Shown: piece by piece, positions 25,607 to 35,700 of the stretch | Layout: every line of letters starts with the position of its first letter | Numbering within the stretch: the first letter of the stretch is position 1 | Assembly: GCF_018129685.1 (NCBI RefSeq) | Contig: NZ_JAFCLG010000001.1 | Coordinates: 1,302,001-1,366,000, forward strand | Direction: 5' to 3' | Length of the DNA stretch: 64,000 nucleotides | From: Bradyrhizobium manausense | GTDB lineage: Bacteria; Pseudomonadota; Alphaproteobacteria; Rhizobiales; Xanthobacteraceae | Translations under genes and position numbers: made by a program | Notes under the pieces: generated by a model | Told to the model about the DNA's origin: nothing | The model's input: only the letters and a program-made list of their open reading frames with translations | The model's database searches: none

Positions 25607-27055
25607 ATGGCGCGCGCATTGATGATCCAGGGAGCCGGCTCGGACGTGGGCAAATCGCTCATCGTCGCCGGCCTTGCGCGCGCCTTCACGCGCCGCGGTC
25701 AGCGCGTGCTGCCGTTCAAGCCGCAAAACATGTCGAACAACGCCGCCGTGACCATCGACGGCGGCGAGATCGGCCGCGCCCAGGCGCTGCAGGCGCTCGC
25801 CGCCGGCGTCGAGCCGCACACCGACATGAACCCGGTGCTGCTCAAGCCGGAGACGGATGTCGGCGCGCAGATCATCGTGCAGGGCAAACGCGTCGCGACG
25901 CTACGGGCGCGCGACTATGCCGCGATGAAGCCTTCTTTGATGAGCGCGGTGCTGGAGAGTTTTGAGCGGCTGAAGGCACGTTCTGATCTGGTGCTGGTCG
26001 AGGGCGCCGGCAGCCCGGCCGAAGTGAATCTGCGCAAGGCCGACATCGCCAATATGGGCTTTGCCCGCAAGGCCGATGTCCCCGTGGTGCTGGTCGGCGA
26101 TATCGATCGCGGCGGTGTCATCGCCCAGCTCGTCGGCATCAAGACGGTGATCGACCCCGACGATGCCGCGATGATCCTGGGTTTTGTCATCAACAAGTTC
26201 CGCGGCGATCCCACGCTGTTCGACGACGGCTACAGGCTGATCGAGCAAAAGACCGCGTGGCGCGGCTTTGGCGTGCTGCCATGGTTCCCGCGGGCCGGCG
26301 AACTCCCGGCCGAGGACGCGCTGGGCCTGAACGATGCGCGCAAGCCTGGCCAGACCAAGATTGCGTGCCTCGCACTGTCGCGGATTGCCAATTTCGACGA
26401 TCTCGATCCGCTGAAGCTCGAGCCTTCAGTCGATCTCGTGATGGTGCGTCCCGGCGAAGCGATCCCCGGCGACGTCAGGCTGGTCATTATCCCCGGCTCG
26501 AAGTCCACGCGCGGCGATCTCGCTTTCCTGCGCGCGCAGGGCTGGGACATCGACCTGCTCGCGCATTATCGTCGCGGTGGCCATGTGCTCGGCCTCTGCG
26601 GTGGCTATCAGATGCTGGGACGCAGCGTCTCCGACCCGGAGGGAATCGAAGGACCGGCGGGCGATACGCCGGGCCTCGGGCTGCTGGATGTCCAGACGGT
26701 GATGAGCCCGCAGAAGACGCTCACGCGTGTTGCGGCCGTGCACGCAGCGACGGATCAACCGATCCAAGCCTACGAAATCCATATCGGCCGCACTGACGGG
26801 CCGGATCGCTCCCGCCCATTCGCCAGGCTGAACGGCGAGCCGGAAGGCGCGATCTCCAGCGATGGCCGTGTGCAGGGCAGCTATCTGCACGGCCTGTTCA
26901 CGTCGGATGAGTTTCGCAAGGCATTCCTTGCAAAACTCGATATTCCCGCGGGCAATGAGCCATATCACGCGAGAGTCGAGAGCGCGCTCGACGCCCTCGC
27001 CGATCACATCGAAAAGCATCTCGACGTCGAAGGCCTGCTCGCGCTAGCGCGCTAG
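25607..27055 (+). CDS. cobQ: Adenosylcobyric acid synthase
   Basis: A 482-residue glutamine-dependent amidase that amidates the b, d, e and g side chains to give adenosylcobyric acid. The N-terminal synthetase domain has [19 protein letters not shown] and [24 protein letters not shown] (in order), [13 protein letters not shown] and [14 protein letters not shown]. The C-terminal glutaminase-like domain has [12 protein letters not shown], the nucleophile Cys in [12 protein letters not shown], and the His in [12 protein letters not shown] 25607 is five bases after the cobO stop. The 3' end overlaps the convergent aminotransferase gene by 12 bases. Confidence 0.96.
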   Translation: MARALMIQGAGSDVGKSLIVAGLARAFTRRGQRVLPFKPQNMSNNAAVTIDGGEIGRAQALQALAAGVEPHTDMNPVLLKPETDVGAQIIVQGKRVATLRARDYAAMKPSLMSAVLESFERLKARSDLVLVEGAGSPAEVNLRKADIANMGFARKADVPVVLVGDIDRGGVIAQLVGIKTVIDPDDAAMILGFVINKFRGDPTLFDDGYRLIEQKTAWRGFGVLPWFPRAGELPAEDALGLNDARKPGQTKIACLALSRIANFDDLDPLKLEPSVDLVMVRPGEAIPGDVRLVIIPGSKSTRGDLAFLRAQGWDIDLLAHYRRGGHVLGLCGGYQMLGRSVSDPEGIEGPAGDTPGLGLLDVQTVMSPQKTLTRVAAVHAATDQPIQAYEIHIGRTDGPDRSRPFARLNGEPEGAISSDGRVQGSYLHGLFTSDEFRKAFLAKLDIPAGNEPYHARVESALDALADHIEKHLDVEGLLALAR

Positions 27056-28009
27056 AACCTCGGCAAGGCGCGACCATTCGACCTCGGCGCCCGGAATGCC
27101 GAGACGCAGCCATGCCGGACTTTGAGCGAAGATTCGGGACCAGATCCGGGCGCGGGCCAGCTTCTCCTGCGCGGCAAGCGCGTCAGGCATCTCGTAAAGA
27201 CGAAACAGCGGCGCGCCGCCGACGAGGCGCCAGCCTTGCGGCTGCACCATCTCGTCGAGACGAACACAGTCCCGCGCAAGCCGCGCGGACGTCGCCCTGG
27301 CCCAGGCATCATCGCGCAAGGCGCGGCAGCCGACCGCAATCGCCGCGCCCGACACCGGCCATGGACCTGATGCTGCCGCCAGCTTGCCGATGTCGGCCGC
27401 GTTGCCGATTGCGAAGCCAAGCCGCAGGCCGGCCAGGCCATAAAACTTTCCGAAGGAGCGCAGGATCAGCAGCCCCTTCTGTCCTGCTTCCGCCGCGAGC
27501 GAGAGTTCGGGAACGGCGTCGGTAAAACTCTCGTCGATGACGAGCTGGCCGACGCGCGGCAGCAGCGCGAGCAGCTCCTTCGGCGAGTAACGGCGGCCGT
27601 CAGGATTGTTGGGATTGACGACGATGGCGAGATCAGCACCAGCCAGCGCGACGAGGTCCCTCACCTCCTCGACCTCCCATCCCGCGGCCGACAGAACGGG
27701 CGCATATTCATTATAGGTCGGCGCGAGGATGCGCGCCCGGCCGCGCGGCGCGAGCTGCGGCAGCAGTTGAATGGCGGCCTGAGCACCGCCCATCGCAACG
27801 ATCGGCGCAGACGTGCCATAGGCATGTCGGGCCGCTTGATGCAGAGCCTCGATCTCGGAGCGCGACGGCAACGCCTGCCAATGATGCGCGGCGATGTCGC
27901 CCACGGGATAAGGCAGCCGGTTGATCCCGGTCGACAGATCGATCCAGTCCTCCGCGCGTCCGCCAAAACGCCGCTGGGCCAGATCGAGATTTCCACCGTG
28001 CTCGCGCAT
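27044..28009 (-). CDS. cobC: Threonine-phosphate decarboxylase-like aminotransferase (CobC of Pseudomonas, CobD of Salmonella)
   Basis: A 321-residue fold-type-I PLP enzyme that supplies the (R)-1-aminopropan-2-ol phosphate arm for the nucleotide loop. The family start [14 protein letters not shown] and [16 protein letters not shown] is clear, then [24 protein letters not shown] (binding the PLP ring), [12 protein letters not shown] and the PLP-lysine motif [19 protein letters not shown] 28009 gives the expected start; the frame upstream belongs to cbiB. It follows cbiB by 11 bases on the same strand. The name cobC is also used for the alpha-ribazole phosphatase, here at 9150. Confidence 0.92.
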   Translation of the reverse strand: MREHGGNLDLAQRRFGGRAEDWIDLSTGINRLPYPVGDIAAHHWQALPSRSEIEALHQAARHAYGTSAPIVAMGGAQAAIQLLPQLAPRGRARILAPTYNEYAPVLSAAGWEVEEVRDLVALAGADLAIVVNPNNPDGRRYSPKELLALLPRVGQLVIDESFTDAVPELSLAAEAGQKGLLILRSFGKFYGLAGLRLGFAIGNAADIGKLAAASGPWPVSGAAIAVGCRALRDDAWARATSARLARDCVRLDEMVQPQGWRLVGGAPLFRLYEMPDALAAQEKLARARIWSRIFAQSPAWLRLGIPGAEVEWSRLAEVLAR

Positions 28010-28020
28010 GCCCCGTTCTT

Positions 28021-28962
28021 TCACGCGAAGGCGAGGATCGCAAGCAGGCCTGCGAGCAGCAGCATGGCGCGGCGGTAGATCGTCAGTCCATTGGCGATGT
28101 CGGCGGGAAGCGGATCGCGCGCGCCTTCGTTCAGCCACGGCTCCTTCGTGACGCTGCCGTGATAGATGCGGGGACCGCTGAGCCGCACGCCGAGCGCGCC
28201 GGCCATCGCCGCTTCCGGCCAGCCCGCATTGGGCGAACGATGACGGCGCGCATCGCGCGTCATGCACGACAGCGCTTCGGATCGCCGCGGCGCGAGCAGC
28301 ACGAACAGGAAGCCGGTCAGGCGGGCCGGGATGAAATTGGCGACATCGTCGATGCGGGCCGCCGCCCAACCGAAGGCTTCGTGCCGTTCGCTGCGATGGC
28401 CGATCATGGAATCCAGCGTGTTGATCGCCTTGTAGCCGAGGATGCCGGGCAAGCCGAGCAGCGCCCCCCAGAATATCGGCGCCACGATACCGTCCGACGC
28501 ATTCTCCGCGAGGCTCTCGATCGCGGCGCGCGCGATCCCGGCTTCATCGAGTGCGGCGGGATCGCGGCCGACAATGCGCGAAACTGCTTCGCGTGCGGCT
28601 GCAATGTCGCCGCCCAGCAGGGGATCGGCGACGGCGGCAACATGGTCGTGCAGCGAACGCAGTGCGACCAGCGGCCAGGCAAAAATGCCGACCAGCGCGA
28701 TCCGGATCCAACCCGAGGGAAGCATGGATTGCAGCAACCAGCCGCAAACGACTGAAAGCAGGATCACCAGAAGCGCGCCGGCAGCACCGGCCGCGCGCCG
28801 AAAGGCCGGCGGGTCAGACGTCCTGCTCCAGCCGGCGTCGATGGCGGCAATCAGCCGGCCGAGCCAGGTCACGGGATGGCCGATCCGGGCGAACAGCGGC
28901 GCTGGCCAGCCCGTGAGGGCATCCACCGCCATCGCCACCGCCATCGCACCCGCAAAGCCCAC
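28021..28962 (-). CDS. cobD: Adenosylcobinamide-phosphate synthase
   Basis: A 313-residue integral membrane protein (CbiB of Salmonella, CobD of Pseudomonas) that joins aminopropanol phosphate to adenosylcobyric acid. Family marks are FARIGHPVTWLGRLIAAID near the N-terminus, AIESLAENASDGIVAPIFW, GLPGILGYKAINTLDSMIGHR in order, FGWAAARIDDVANFIPARLTGF in order, and RSPNAGWPEAAMAGALGV in the C-terminal half. The start is GTG at 28962 or the in-frame ATG at 28944; the first preserves the hydrophobic N-terminus. It is divergent from cobU over 121 bases and followed by the aminotransferase gene that makes its substrate. Confidence 0.94.
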   Translation of the reverse strand: MGFAGAMAVAMAVDALTGWPAPLFARIGHPVTWLGRLIAAIDAGWSRTSDPPAFRRAAGAAGALLVILLSVVCGWLLQSMLPSGWIRIALVGIFAWPLVALRSLHDHVAAVADPLLGGDIAAAREAVSRIVGRDPAALDEAGIARAAIESLAENASDGIVAPIFWGALLGLPGILGYKAINTLDSMIGHRSERHEAFGWAAARIDDVANFIPARLTGFLFVLLAPRRSEALSCMTRDARRHRSPNAGWPEAAMAGALGVRLSGPRIYHGSVTKEPWLNEGARDPLPADIANGLTIYRRAMLLLAGLLAILAFA

Positions 28963-29083
28963 ACCCGCCTCCCGTCCCGCCCCTGTTGCGCAAAGCGGGG
29001 GGCGAGCGCAAGCCCCTGCCCGGCTGATTTCGGCTTTGTCTTTGGTCCCGATTGGTGATTAGTCAGGCCCGCAGGAGACCTTG

Positions 29084-29587
29084 ATGGCCGTCATCTTGAT
29101 CACGGGCGGAGCGCGATCGGGCAAGAGCAAGCGCGCGGAATCGCGCACGCGCGCCTTTCCCGGGCAGCCCGTCTATGTCGCGACGGCCGAGGCGCTCGAT
29201 GCGGAGATGGAGGCACGCATCGCAAAGCATCGCGCGCGCCGCGGAACCGAGTGGATCGAGCGCGAAGTGCCGCTCGATCTCGTGCCCGCGCTGGTCGCAA
29301 CCGATGGCGGCGGCGCGCGGCTCGTTGACTGTCTGACCCTGTGGCTCTCGAATCTGATGCATGCGGAACGCGACTGGGAACGCGAGGTGAGCCGGCTTGC
29401 GATCGCCCTGCCCCGGCTCGAGAGCCCGGTCGTCTTCGTCACCAACGAGGTTGGGCTCGGCATCGTGCCCGACAACGCTTTGGCGCGCAGCTTTCGCGAC
29501 GCCGCCGGGATCATGAACCAGACCATCGCGGCCATTGCCGACGAGGTCGAGTTCATCGTCGCCGGCCTGCCGATGAAATTGAAATGA
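29084..29587 (+). CDS. cobU: Adenosylcobinamide kinase / adenosylcobinamide-phosphate guanylyltransferase
   Basis: A 167-residue bifunctional enzyme (CobU/CobP). The P-loop is ILITGGARSGKSKRAE near the N-terminus. YVATAEALDAEMEARIAKHRARRG carries the guanylylated histidine region, and VDCLTLWLSNLM and VTNEVGLGIVPDNALARSFRD are family signatures. ATG 29084 is chosen over the adjacent TTG at 29081, with CAGGAGACC just upstream. The stop overlaps the cobS start by four bases, so cobU-cobS-bluB form a coupled plus-strand operon. Confidence 0.95.
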   Translation: MAVILITGGARSGKSKRAESRTRAFPGQPVYVATAEALDAEMEARIAKHRARRGTEWIEREVPLDLVPALVATDGGGARLVDCLTLWLSNLMHAERDWEREVSRLAIALPRLESPVVFVTNEVGLGIVPDNALARSFRDAAGIMNQTIAAIADEVEFIVAGLPMKLK

Positions 29588-30372
29588 TGTCGCGCGCCGA
29601 AATCCTGAAAGACGTCGTCGCCGATCTCAGGATCGCCTCGTCCTTCGTCACGATCGTGCCGGTGGCCGCATCGAAGCCTGCCGCCGATGGCAGCATCGCG
29701 CGCGCGACCTGGGCGTTGCCGGTCGCGGGATTGCTGGTGGGCCTTTTCGGTGCCGCCGTCTTTGCGCTTGCAAGCAAGCTGGGACTGGCACCAAGCATGG
29801 CCGCTCTGCTCGCGCTCGCCGCCACAACGCTCATCACCGGCGCGCTGCACGAGGACGGGCTTGCCGATACCGCCGATGGTCTCGGCGGCGGCCGCACGCG
29901 CGAGCGCAAGCTCGAGATCATGCGCGACAGCCGGATCGGCAGCTACGGTACTTGCGCGCTCATCCTGTCATTCGGCCTGCGCTGGAGCGCGCTCGCGGGA
30001 ATCGCCAATCCGTGGGCCGTGATGCTGGCGCTCTGCGCGGCCCATGCCGCGGCCCGCGCGGGCCTGCCCGCATTCATGTCGCTCGTTCCCCCGGCGCGGC
30101 GTGACGGACTTGCGTCGCGTGCGGGCGCGCCGCCGGGCCGCAGTGTCGCCATCGCCTTCGCTGTCGGAACGCTCACCCTTGCGCTCGCACTCGGGCCGGC
30201 CAAGGCGCTGGTCGGCCTGGTGCTGCTGTCGCTCGCCGGATTGGGTCTGGCGCGGCTCGCCATCCGTCAGATCGGCGGACAGACCGGCGACATCCTCGGC
30301 GCCTTCGAGCAGGTCGGCGAGATCCTGATCCTGCTCGTCGCCGCAGCCTTCCTTCAGACGGTGGGAGGATGA
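29584..30372 (+). CDS. cobS: Adenosylcobinamide-GDP ribazoletransferase (cobalamin synthase)
   Basis: A 262-residue membrane enzyme (CobS/CobV) that joins adenosylcobinamide-GDP with alpha-ribazole to close the nucleotide loop. LPVAGLLVGLFGA, the metal-binding GALHEDGLADTADGLGGG (DGLAD-x2-D) and REIMRDSRIGSYG (here KLEIMRDSRIGSYG) are diagnostic. Several hydrophobic helices follow, and RQIGGQTGDILGAFEQ is near the end. The ATG at 29584 overlaps the cobU stop, and its own stop overlaps the bluB start. The longer frame from 29341 is a shadow of cobU. Confidence 0.95.
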   Translation: MMSRAEILKDVVADLRIASSFVTIVPVAASKPAADGSIARATWALPVAGLLVGLFGAAVFALASKLGLAPSMAALLALAATTLITGALHEDGLADTADGLGGGRTRERKLEIMRDSRIGSYGTCALILSFGLRWSALAGIANPWAVMLALCAAHAAARAGLPAFMSLVPPARRDGLASRAGAPPGRSVAIAFAVGTLTLALALGPAKALVGLVLLSLAGLGLARLAIRQIGGQTGDILGAFEQVGEILILLVAAAFLQTVGG

Positions 30373-31004
30373 TGGTCGAGTTCGACGACACCTTCCGCCG
30401 GCACTTGCGCGAACTGTTCGTGTGGCGCCGCGACGTGCGCCGTTTTCGCAGCGATGCGCTGCCCAACGGCGCCGTGGAGCGGCTGATCGAGACGGCCTGC
30501 CTGTCCCCCTCGGTCGGCCTGAGCCAGCCGTGGCGCTTCGTCATCGTCGACGACGCCGCGAGGCGCCGCGCCGTGATCGACGACTTCAAGGCATGCAACG
30601 CCGATGCGCTGAACTGCTATTCCGGCGAGCGCGCCGAACGCTATGCAGCGCTCAAGCTCTCCGGGCTCGAACAGGCGCCGGCGCATCTTGCAATCTTCGC
30701 CGACAAGGCCAGCGACACTGGCCACGGCCTCGGCCGCGCGACCATGCCGGAGACTTTGGAATATTCCGTGGTTGCGGCGATCACCGCGATGTGGCTGGCG
30801 GCACGCGCCGACGGCATCGGGCTCGGCTGGGTCTCGATCCTCAATCCGCAGCGAGTCCAGCACGTACTCGACGTGCCCGCCTCCTGGAAATTCATCGCCT
30901 ATCTCTGCATCGGCTATCCGGAGGCCGAGTGCGACCAGCCCGAGCTCGAGCGGGCGAAGTGGGAGCACCGGCGCAGCCCCGACGAATTCACGCTGCGGCG
31001 TTAG
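30369..31004 (+). CDS. bluB: 5,6-dimethylbenzimidazole synthase BluB
   Basis: A 211-residue flavin-destroying nitroreductase-fold enzyme that breaks FMNH2 with O2 to make the lower-ligand base DMB. The family features are the N-terminal VWRRDVRRFRSDALP, ACLSPSVGLSQPWRFVIVDD in order, DTGHGLGRATMPETLEYSVVAAI (flavin contacts) and GIGLGWVSILNP. It ends the cobU-cobS-bluB operon, overlapping cobS by four bases. DMB would be activated by cobT at 9.8 kb. Its presence means the organism should make true cobalamin de novo under oxygen. Confidence 0.95.
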   Translation: MMVEFDDTFRRHLRELFVWRRDVRRFRSDALPNGAVERLIETACLSPSVGLSQPWRFVIVDDAARRRAVIDDFKACNADALNCYSGERAERYAALKLSGLEQAPAHLAIFADKASDTGHGLGRATMPETLEYSVVAAITAMWLAARADGIGLGWVSILNPQRVQHVLDVPASWKFIAYLCIGYPEAECDQPELERAKWEHRRSPDEFTLRR

Positions 31005-31030
31005 TCAAGCCGCATCCCAGATCCATCCTC

Positions 31031-31054
31031 TCGTCATTGCGAGCGCAATGACGA
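31031..31054. terminator. Hairpin between convergent bluB and tpsB
   Basis: TCGTCATTGC and GCAATGACGA form a perfect 10-bp stem with a GAGC loop, lying in the 70 bases between the stops of two convergent genes. It suits a bidirectional terminator, though no strong T run follows. The core also resembles a dispersed bradyrhizobial hairpin. Confidence 0.6.
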
Positions 31055-31074
31055 CGGAGAGAGGCAACCGGCCC

Positions 31075-32769
31075 CTACGACTTGCTCTTGTCGGCAACGG
31101 CTGCCACCGGCACCGTGCTCTGCTGCTTCTCGAACATCAGCAGCGGGCGGACGATGACGCGGCCATAGGCCTCGTAATGGTGCTGGGTCGTCACCGCATT
31201 CTTGAGCGGCGTCGCGTAGTTCGCCTCGAATGTCATGAACTGCGCATAAGTCCAGGAGAAGCCGACGCCGACCGAGGCCATTTCGGTGACGCCGGGGAAT
31301 GTAGAATACACCGCGCCCCAGTCGGTAAAGATGTAGGCGTCGAATCCCCGAAGCCATTGCGACCAGTTGTAGTGCAGCTCGGCATTGAAATAATAACCGC
31401 TATCGCCGGACGCCGCGTTGGTCGGATAGCCGCGCACGGTGGTTGGGCCGCCGATCGTGAAGATCTGGTCGCCCGGCAGCAGCTTCTCCTGCGTGTACTG
31501 CCAGCTTGCCAGCACGTTGGTGCTGAAATTGGCGGGACCCGCAGCGCTGGTCGCGATCAACGTACCGGTGTAGGTGTTGAACGTGCGGTTGTTGCCGAGG
31601 ACGTGGTCCTGCCATTCGATGTAGTTCACGGCCGGCGAGACCGTGATCGAATAGGTATTGCCGGAATTGGTCACCGAGACGCCGGCCGTGGCCTTGTCGT
31701 AGTGATCGTCGGTCACCGCGACGGTCGCGAAACGGCTCACCGTCTTGCCTTCGGTCTCGGCGGCGTTCAGCAGGATCAGCCAATTCTGTGTCACCCAGAC
31801 CGGCTGGCTGAAATTGACCGCGGCCTGACTCGACCGCCCGGTGACGTCGAGCGCGACGAAGGGACCGTCGATGATCTTGATCTTGCCTTCGGTATAGCTG
31901 ACGCCGGCGCGTCCGCCCCAGGGATTGACCGGAATGCTGTAGGCGACGTTGCCGTTGAGGTTTCCGTCGGAGCGGACACCGTAGAAGGTCAGGCGGTCGT
32001 CGACGCCGAACAGGCCATGGCGCTTGTAGAAGGTGCCGCCTTCCCAGCGGCCGGTGTTTTCGGCACCCTGGTTGTCGACGAACAGCTGCCAGGTGTCGAC
32101 CGGCGGCTCGATCACCGCGAACTGCAGATCGGTCAGGCCGAAGCTCGAGCCGGGCTGGAGCAGCGCCTTGATCTGCACGTCGTTGGTCCGGTTGAACCAG
32201 ATCACGTCGCGATTGAGCTTGGGAACGTCGAGAACCTCGCCTTCCGGCTCCTTCACGCGCTGGAGGATGTAGTCGGTGCGGGTCTGCTTGTTGCCCTCGA
32301 TGGACGTTTTCTGGAGCCGGCCTTCGGTCAGCTTGATCCTGACCGTGCCGTCCTTGGGATCCTGATCCGGTAGGGTCGCGATGCCGGTCACGATGCCGCG
32401 CTCGGTGTAGATGGCATTGATGTCGGCGACGATCTGCAAAAGCGTCGCGATGTCGACGTTCTTGCCGACATATTTCTTCGCGATCTCGTCGAGCTCGGCC
32501 GGCGTGATGAATTTGGACTGGTCGAATTCGAGCTTGCGCAGACGGAATTTCGGGCCGCCCGGCTTCAGCAGCGGGGACTTCTCGCGTGCGCCGCCGATCA
32601 CCGCCGGGCCGTTCAGTTTTGGCGGTTCGCTTTGTTGCTCGAACTGGCGGCGTTGCCGGTCAACGTCGTTCTGGATCGCGCCGGGATTGATCGAGGGCAC
32701 CTGCGCGCGCGCAGCAACGATGCTCGACGCTGCAAGCCCGACCCCCAATGCCGCCCCAAGGACCCGCAT
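31075..32769 (-). CDS. ShlB/FhaC/HecB family two-partner secretion translocator (TpsB)
   Basis: A 564-residue Omp85-superfamily outer-membrane protein. Residues 1-22 are a signal peptide (ending AARA). A Gln/Arg-rich segment follows (DVDRQRRQFEQQSEPP), as in the plug helix region of FhaC. Two POTRA-like repeats occupy about residues 70-225 (FRLRKLEFDQSKFI; GTVRIKLTEGRLQKTSIEGN in order). A beta-barrel follows, with the conserved lid-loop motif TVRGYPTN near residue 450. It should export and fold the giant adhesin encoded 6 bases upstream. The gene order tpsA-tpsB and spacing indicate one transcript. The ATG at 32769 gives a normal signal peptide. The family is certain; the partner is inferred from adjacency. 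Confidence 0.92.
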   Translation of the reverse strand: MRVLGAALGVGLAASSIVAARAQVPSINPGAIQNDVDRQRRQFEQQSEPPKLNGPAVIGGAREKSPLLKPGGPKFRLRKLEFDQSKFITPAELDEIAKKYVGKNVDIATLLQIVADINAIYTERGIVTGIATLPDQDPKDGTVRIKLTEGRLQKTSIEGNKQTRTDYILQRVKEPEGEVLDVPKLNRDVIWFNRTNDVQIKALLQPGSSFGLTDLQFAVIEPPVDTWQLFVDNQGAENTGRWEGGTFYKRHGLFGVDDRLTFYGVRSDGNLNGNVAYSIPVNPWGGRAGVSYTEGKIKIIDGPFVALDVTGRSSQAAVNFSQPVWVTQNWLILLNAAETEGKTVSRFATVAVTDDHYDKATAGVSVTNSGNTYSITVSPAVNYIEWQDHVLGNNRTFNTYTGTLIATSAAGPANFSTNVLASWQYTQEKLLPGDQIFTIGGPTTVRGYPTNAASGDSGYYFNAELHYNWSQWLRGFDAYIFTDWGAVYSTFPGVTEMASVGVGFSWTYAQFMTFEANYATPLKNAVTTQHHYEAYGRVIVRPLLMFEKQQSTVPVAAVADKSKS

Positions 32770-32775
32770 GTTCCC

Positions 32776-35700
32776 TTACCACGCCTCCGCAAGTCGACTC
32801 GTCGCCGGCTTCGTCATGACGCCAACAGCTGCATCTTTCCAGCCCGGACGCAAGATGCGCTGGCCATGGCGACGCAGCTTGCGCATGTCGCTGAGCCCCT
32901 CGATGTTCACCGCGGGACCGGACCCAATGGTCTCGACCGGGCGCGGCGACAGCAATGCGTCGAGCCGTGCATGGCCGGAGACGCCGAGCTGGTAGAACGT
33001 TCCACCGCTCTTCTGCGCCAGCCAGGTGTCGATGTTCTCATAGCCCTCGCCGTCGACGGCGACGTTACGCATCATGCTGGCGCCGGTGTAGGCGTTGCAG
33101 CAGGTGTGGGTCGCTCCGTAGTTGGTCACGGTCGCCGACATGTCGCCGGAGTAGAACACCACATAAGCATTGCTGACGTTGGCGTTGCCGGTCTGGCTCA
33201 TCGTGAAGACGCCGCCCGGCTGGTAGAGCTGCAGCGCCGGCCAGTTCGTCGGCGCCGGCGAACGGTTGTTCAGCAGCACTTGCTCGGTCGCCGTGGTGAG
33301 AATGAGCTGGCCCGGCACGTAGCCGTTCAGGATCGAGACGGCCTGCGCGTCGGTCAGGAAGCTCGCATCCACCACGTTGAACTGGTTGACGATGATGGCG
33401 AGTGGATCGATCGACACATTCGCGGACGTCGCCGTCCCGCCATTGTAGCCGGTCACGTTCATGATCAGCGGAACCGGCGGGTTCGACCGGATCTGCTCGC
33501 CCTTGACGTTGATGGTGCTAGCGGCGAGGTCGAGCTCCTTGACGACGCTGATGAAGCCGATCGTCAGATCGCCCCGCGAGGACAGCTTGATCGTGCTGCC
33601 CCTGATACGATCCAGCGAGATCGAGCCGGCCGTATCGAAATGCGTATCGCCGTTGGCGGAGATCGATCCGCCATGGAGCGAGCCGGCGGTGGACGTGAGG
33701 TTGATGTCTCCAGCATCGCCCGGGATGCCCGTGGTCGTCAGCTGGGCGAAGACGATGTCGGAAACGGCATGCAGGTTTTGCGTTCCGCCGCTGACCGCGG
33801 TTCCGAGGGTGATGCCGCCGGTGGTTGCGGTGATGCCGAGCGCTCCGCCGACATTGAGGTTGTCCCAATTGACCACGGTGCCCCGCAGCAGCGCGTTGCC
33901 CGTCGCCGCCGTGAGATTGTGACCGGTGTTCGTCAGCGCCGCGATCAGCGTTGCCGAGCCGTTGGCCGAGAGCGAGCCAAGCGTCGGTGCGCCGCCCGAC
34001 GTGACCGTCTGCGCCAGGATGTAGCCGTTGTCGGCGGTGACGCTGATGCTGCCGGCATCTCCGGTGATGCCCGTCGCCGTGAGCGCGTTGAAGGTCACGT
34101 TGTCATGGGCGTGGATGGTCTGCGTGCCGCCGCTCTGTGCGGTCTTGAAGGTGATGCTGCCCTGGCTTGCGGTCGCGCCCAGCGTCGTCGCGACGTTGAG
34201 CGTGCTCCAGTTGATCGGACCGGCGGCGGTCAACAGGCCAGATCCGGTCGTGGCGGCGAGCGCGTTGCCGGTGATGGTCGTCGCCGCCACCAGCGTCGCC
34301 GAGCCGTTGGCCGACACCGCGCCGAGCGTCGTTGCGCCGCCCGAGATCACCGTCTGCGCCAGAATGAAGCCATTGTCGGCGGTGACGTTGATGCTGCCCG
34401 CATCGCCGGTGATGCCCGTCGCGGTGAGCGCGTTGAACGTGACGTTGTCATGGGCGTGGATGGTCTGCGTGCCGCCGCTCTGCGCGGTCTGGAAGGTGAT
34501 GCTGCCCTGGCTTGCCGTTGCGCCCAGCGTGGTCGCGACATTGAGCGTGTTCCAGTTGATCGGACCGCCGGCGGTCAGCCGGCCCGAGCCGGTCGTGGCC
34601 GCAAGCGTATTGCCTGATATGGCCCCGCCGGCAACCAGCGCCGCCAGGCCGTGGGCCGACAGCGAGCCGAGCGTCGTTACGCCACCCGAGATCACCGTCT
34701 GCGCCAGAATGAAACCGTTGTCGGCGGTGACGTTGACATTGCCGACGTCGCCCGCGACGCCGGTCGTGGCCAGCGCGTTGAACGTGACGTTCTGGCTGGC
34801 CTGGATGGTCTGCGAACCGCTGCTGGTCGCGGTCCCGATCACGATGCTGCCGTTGGCGGTGACGGCGCTGAAGCTGCCGCGTGCCCCCGTCGCCGTGCCC
34901 GCAGCCACCTGATCGAGCGTCAGGCCGCCGGTGCCGAGGATATCGACGCTGCCCTTCACGGCGGACAACAAGGTCGCCTCGGTATCGGTGAGAGTCCGCA
35001 GGTCGATTCCGCCAGCGGACGTGCTTGCCGACAGCAGCGCGGCGCTGAGGGTCAGCCGGTCCGTCGCGCTGCCGATGCCGTTCGATGCGCCCAGCGACAC
35101 TTCGGCGCCCGCGCCGGACGCCACGAACTTGGTCTGGCCATCGCCATTGTCGATGATCGCTCCAAGCGAGGCGACGCCGCCGGCGGTCACGACGATCGAC
35201 GGAGCATTCGAGGCGGCCGCATAGGACAACGACGAATTCAGCTGGCCGATGGTCGCATTGCCCGTGGTCGTCACCGAGATCACCCCGGCGGCATCGATGG
35301 CCGAATAGGCACCCATGGAAAGCGTCGCGGAGGCCAGCGTCAAGCCGCCCTGCGAGCTGGCCACCGCCGTCGGCGTCGCGCTGGTGCCGGCGCCGATCGT
35401 CACCGCGCGGCTAGCGAGCAACTGCATCAGGCCGACGCTGCTGACGTCGGCATTGATGGTGAGCGCACCGATCGGCACGTTCAGCGTCAGCGCACCGCCG
35501 GCCGATAGCGTGCCGTAGGTGCCGGTGGCGCCGACCGTGAGATCGCCCGTCACCGCCAGAAGGCTGAGGTCACCGACAGCCGAGCCAGTGACCGCGCCGG
35601 AGATCTGCACCTGCAGGGGTTGGAAGGTCGAGCCGTTGAAGCTGATGGCGCCGCCGGCGCGCAGATCGAGGTCCGAGCCGACGATATGCTTGGCCGTGCG

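Noticed and set aside
28963..29083. Possible third cobalamin riboswitch before cobU
   Set aside because: Only GGAGACCT matches the B12 box. The other conserved blocks are absent and the 121-base gap is too short for a full element.
33700..34735. CRISPR-like regularly spaced repeat signal
   Set aside because: The period is 345 bases with near-continuous similarity and an intact reading frame, so it is a protein-coding tandem repeat, not short repeats with unique spacers.
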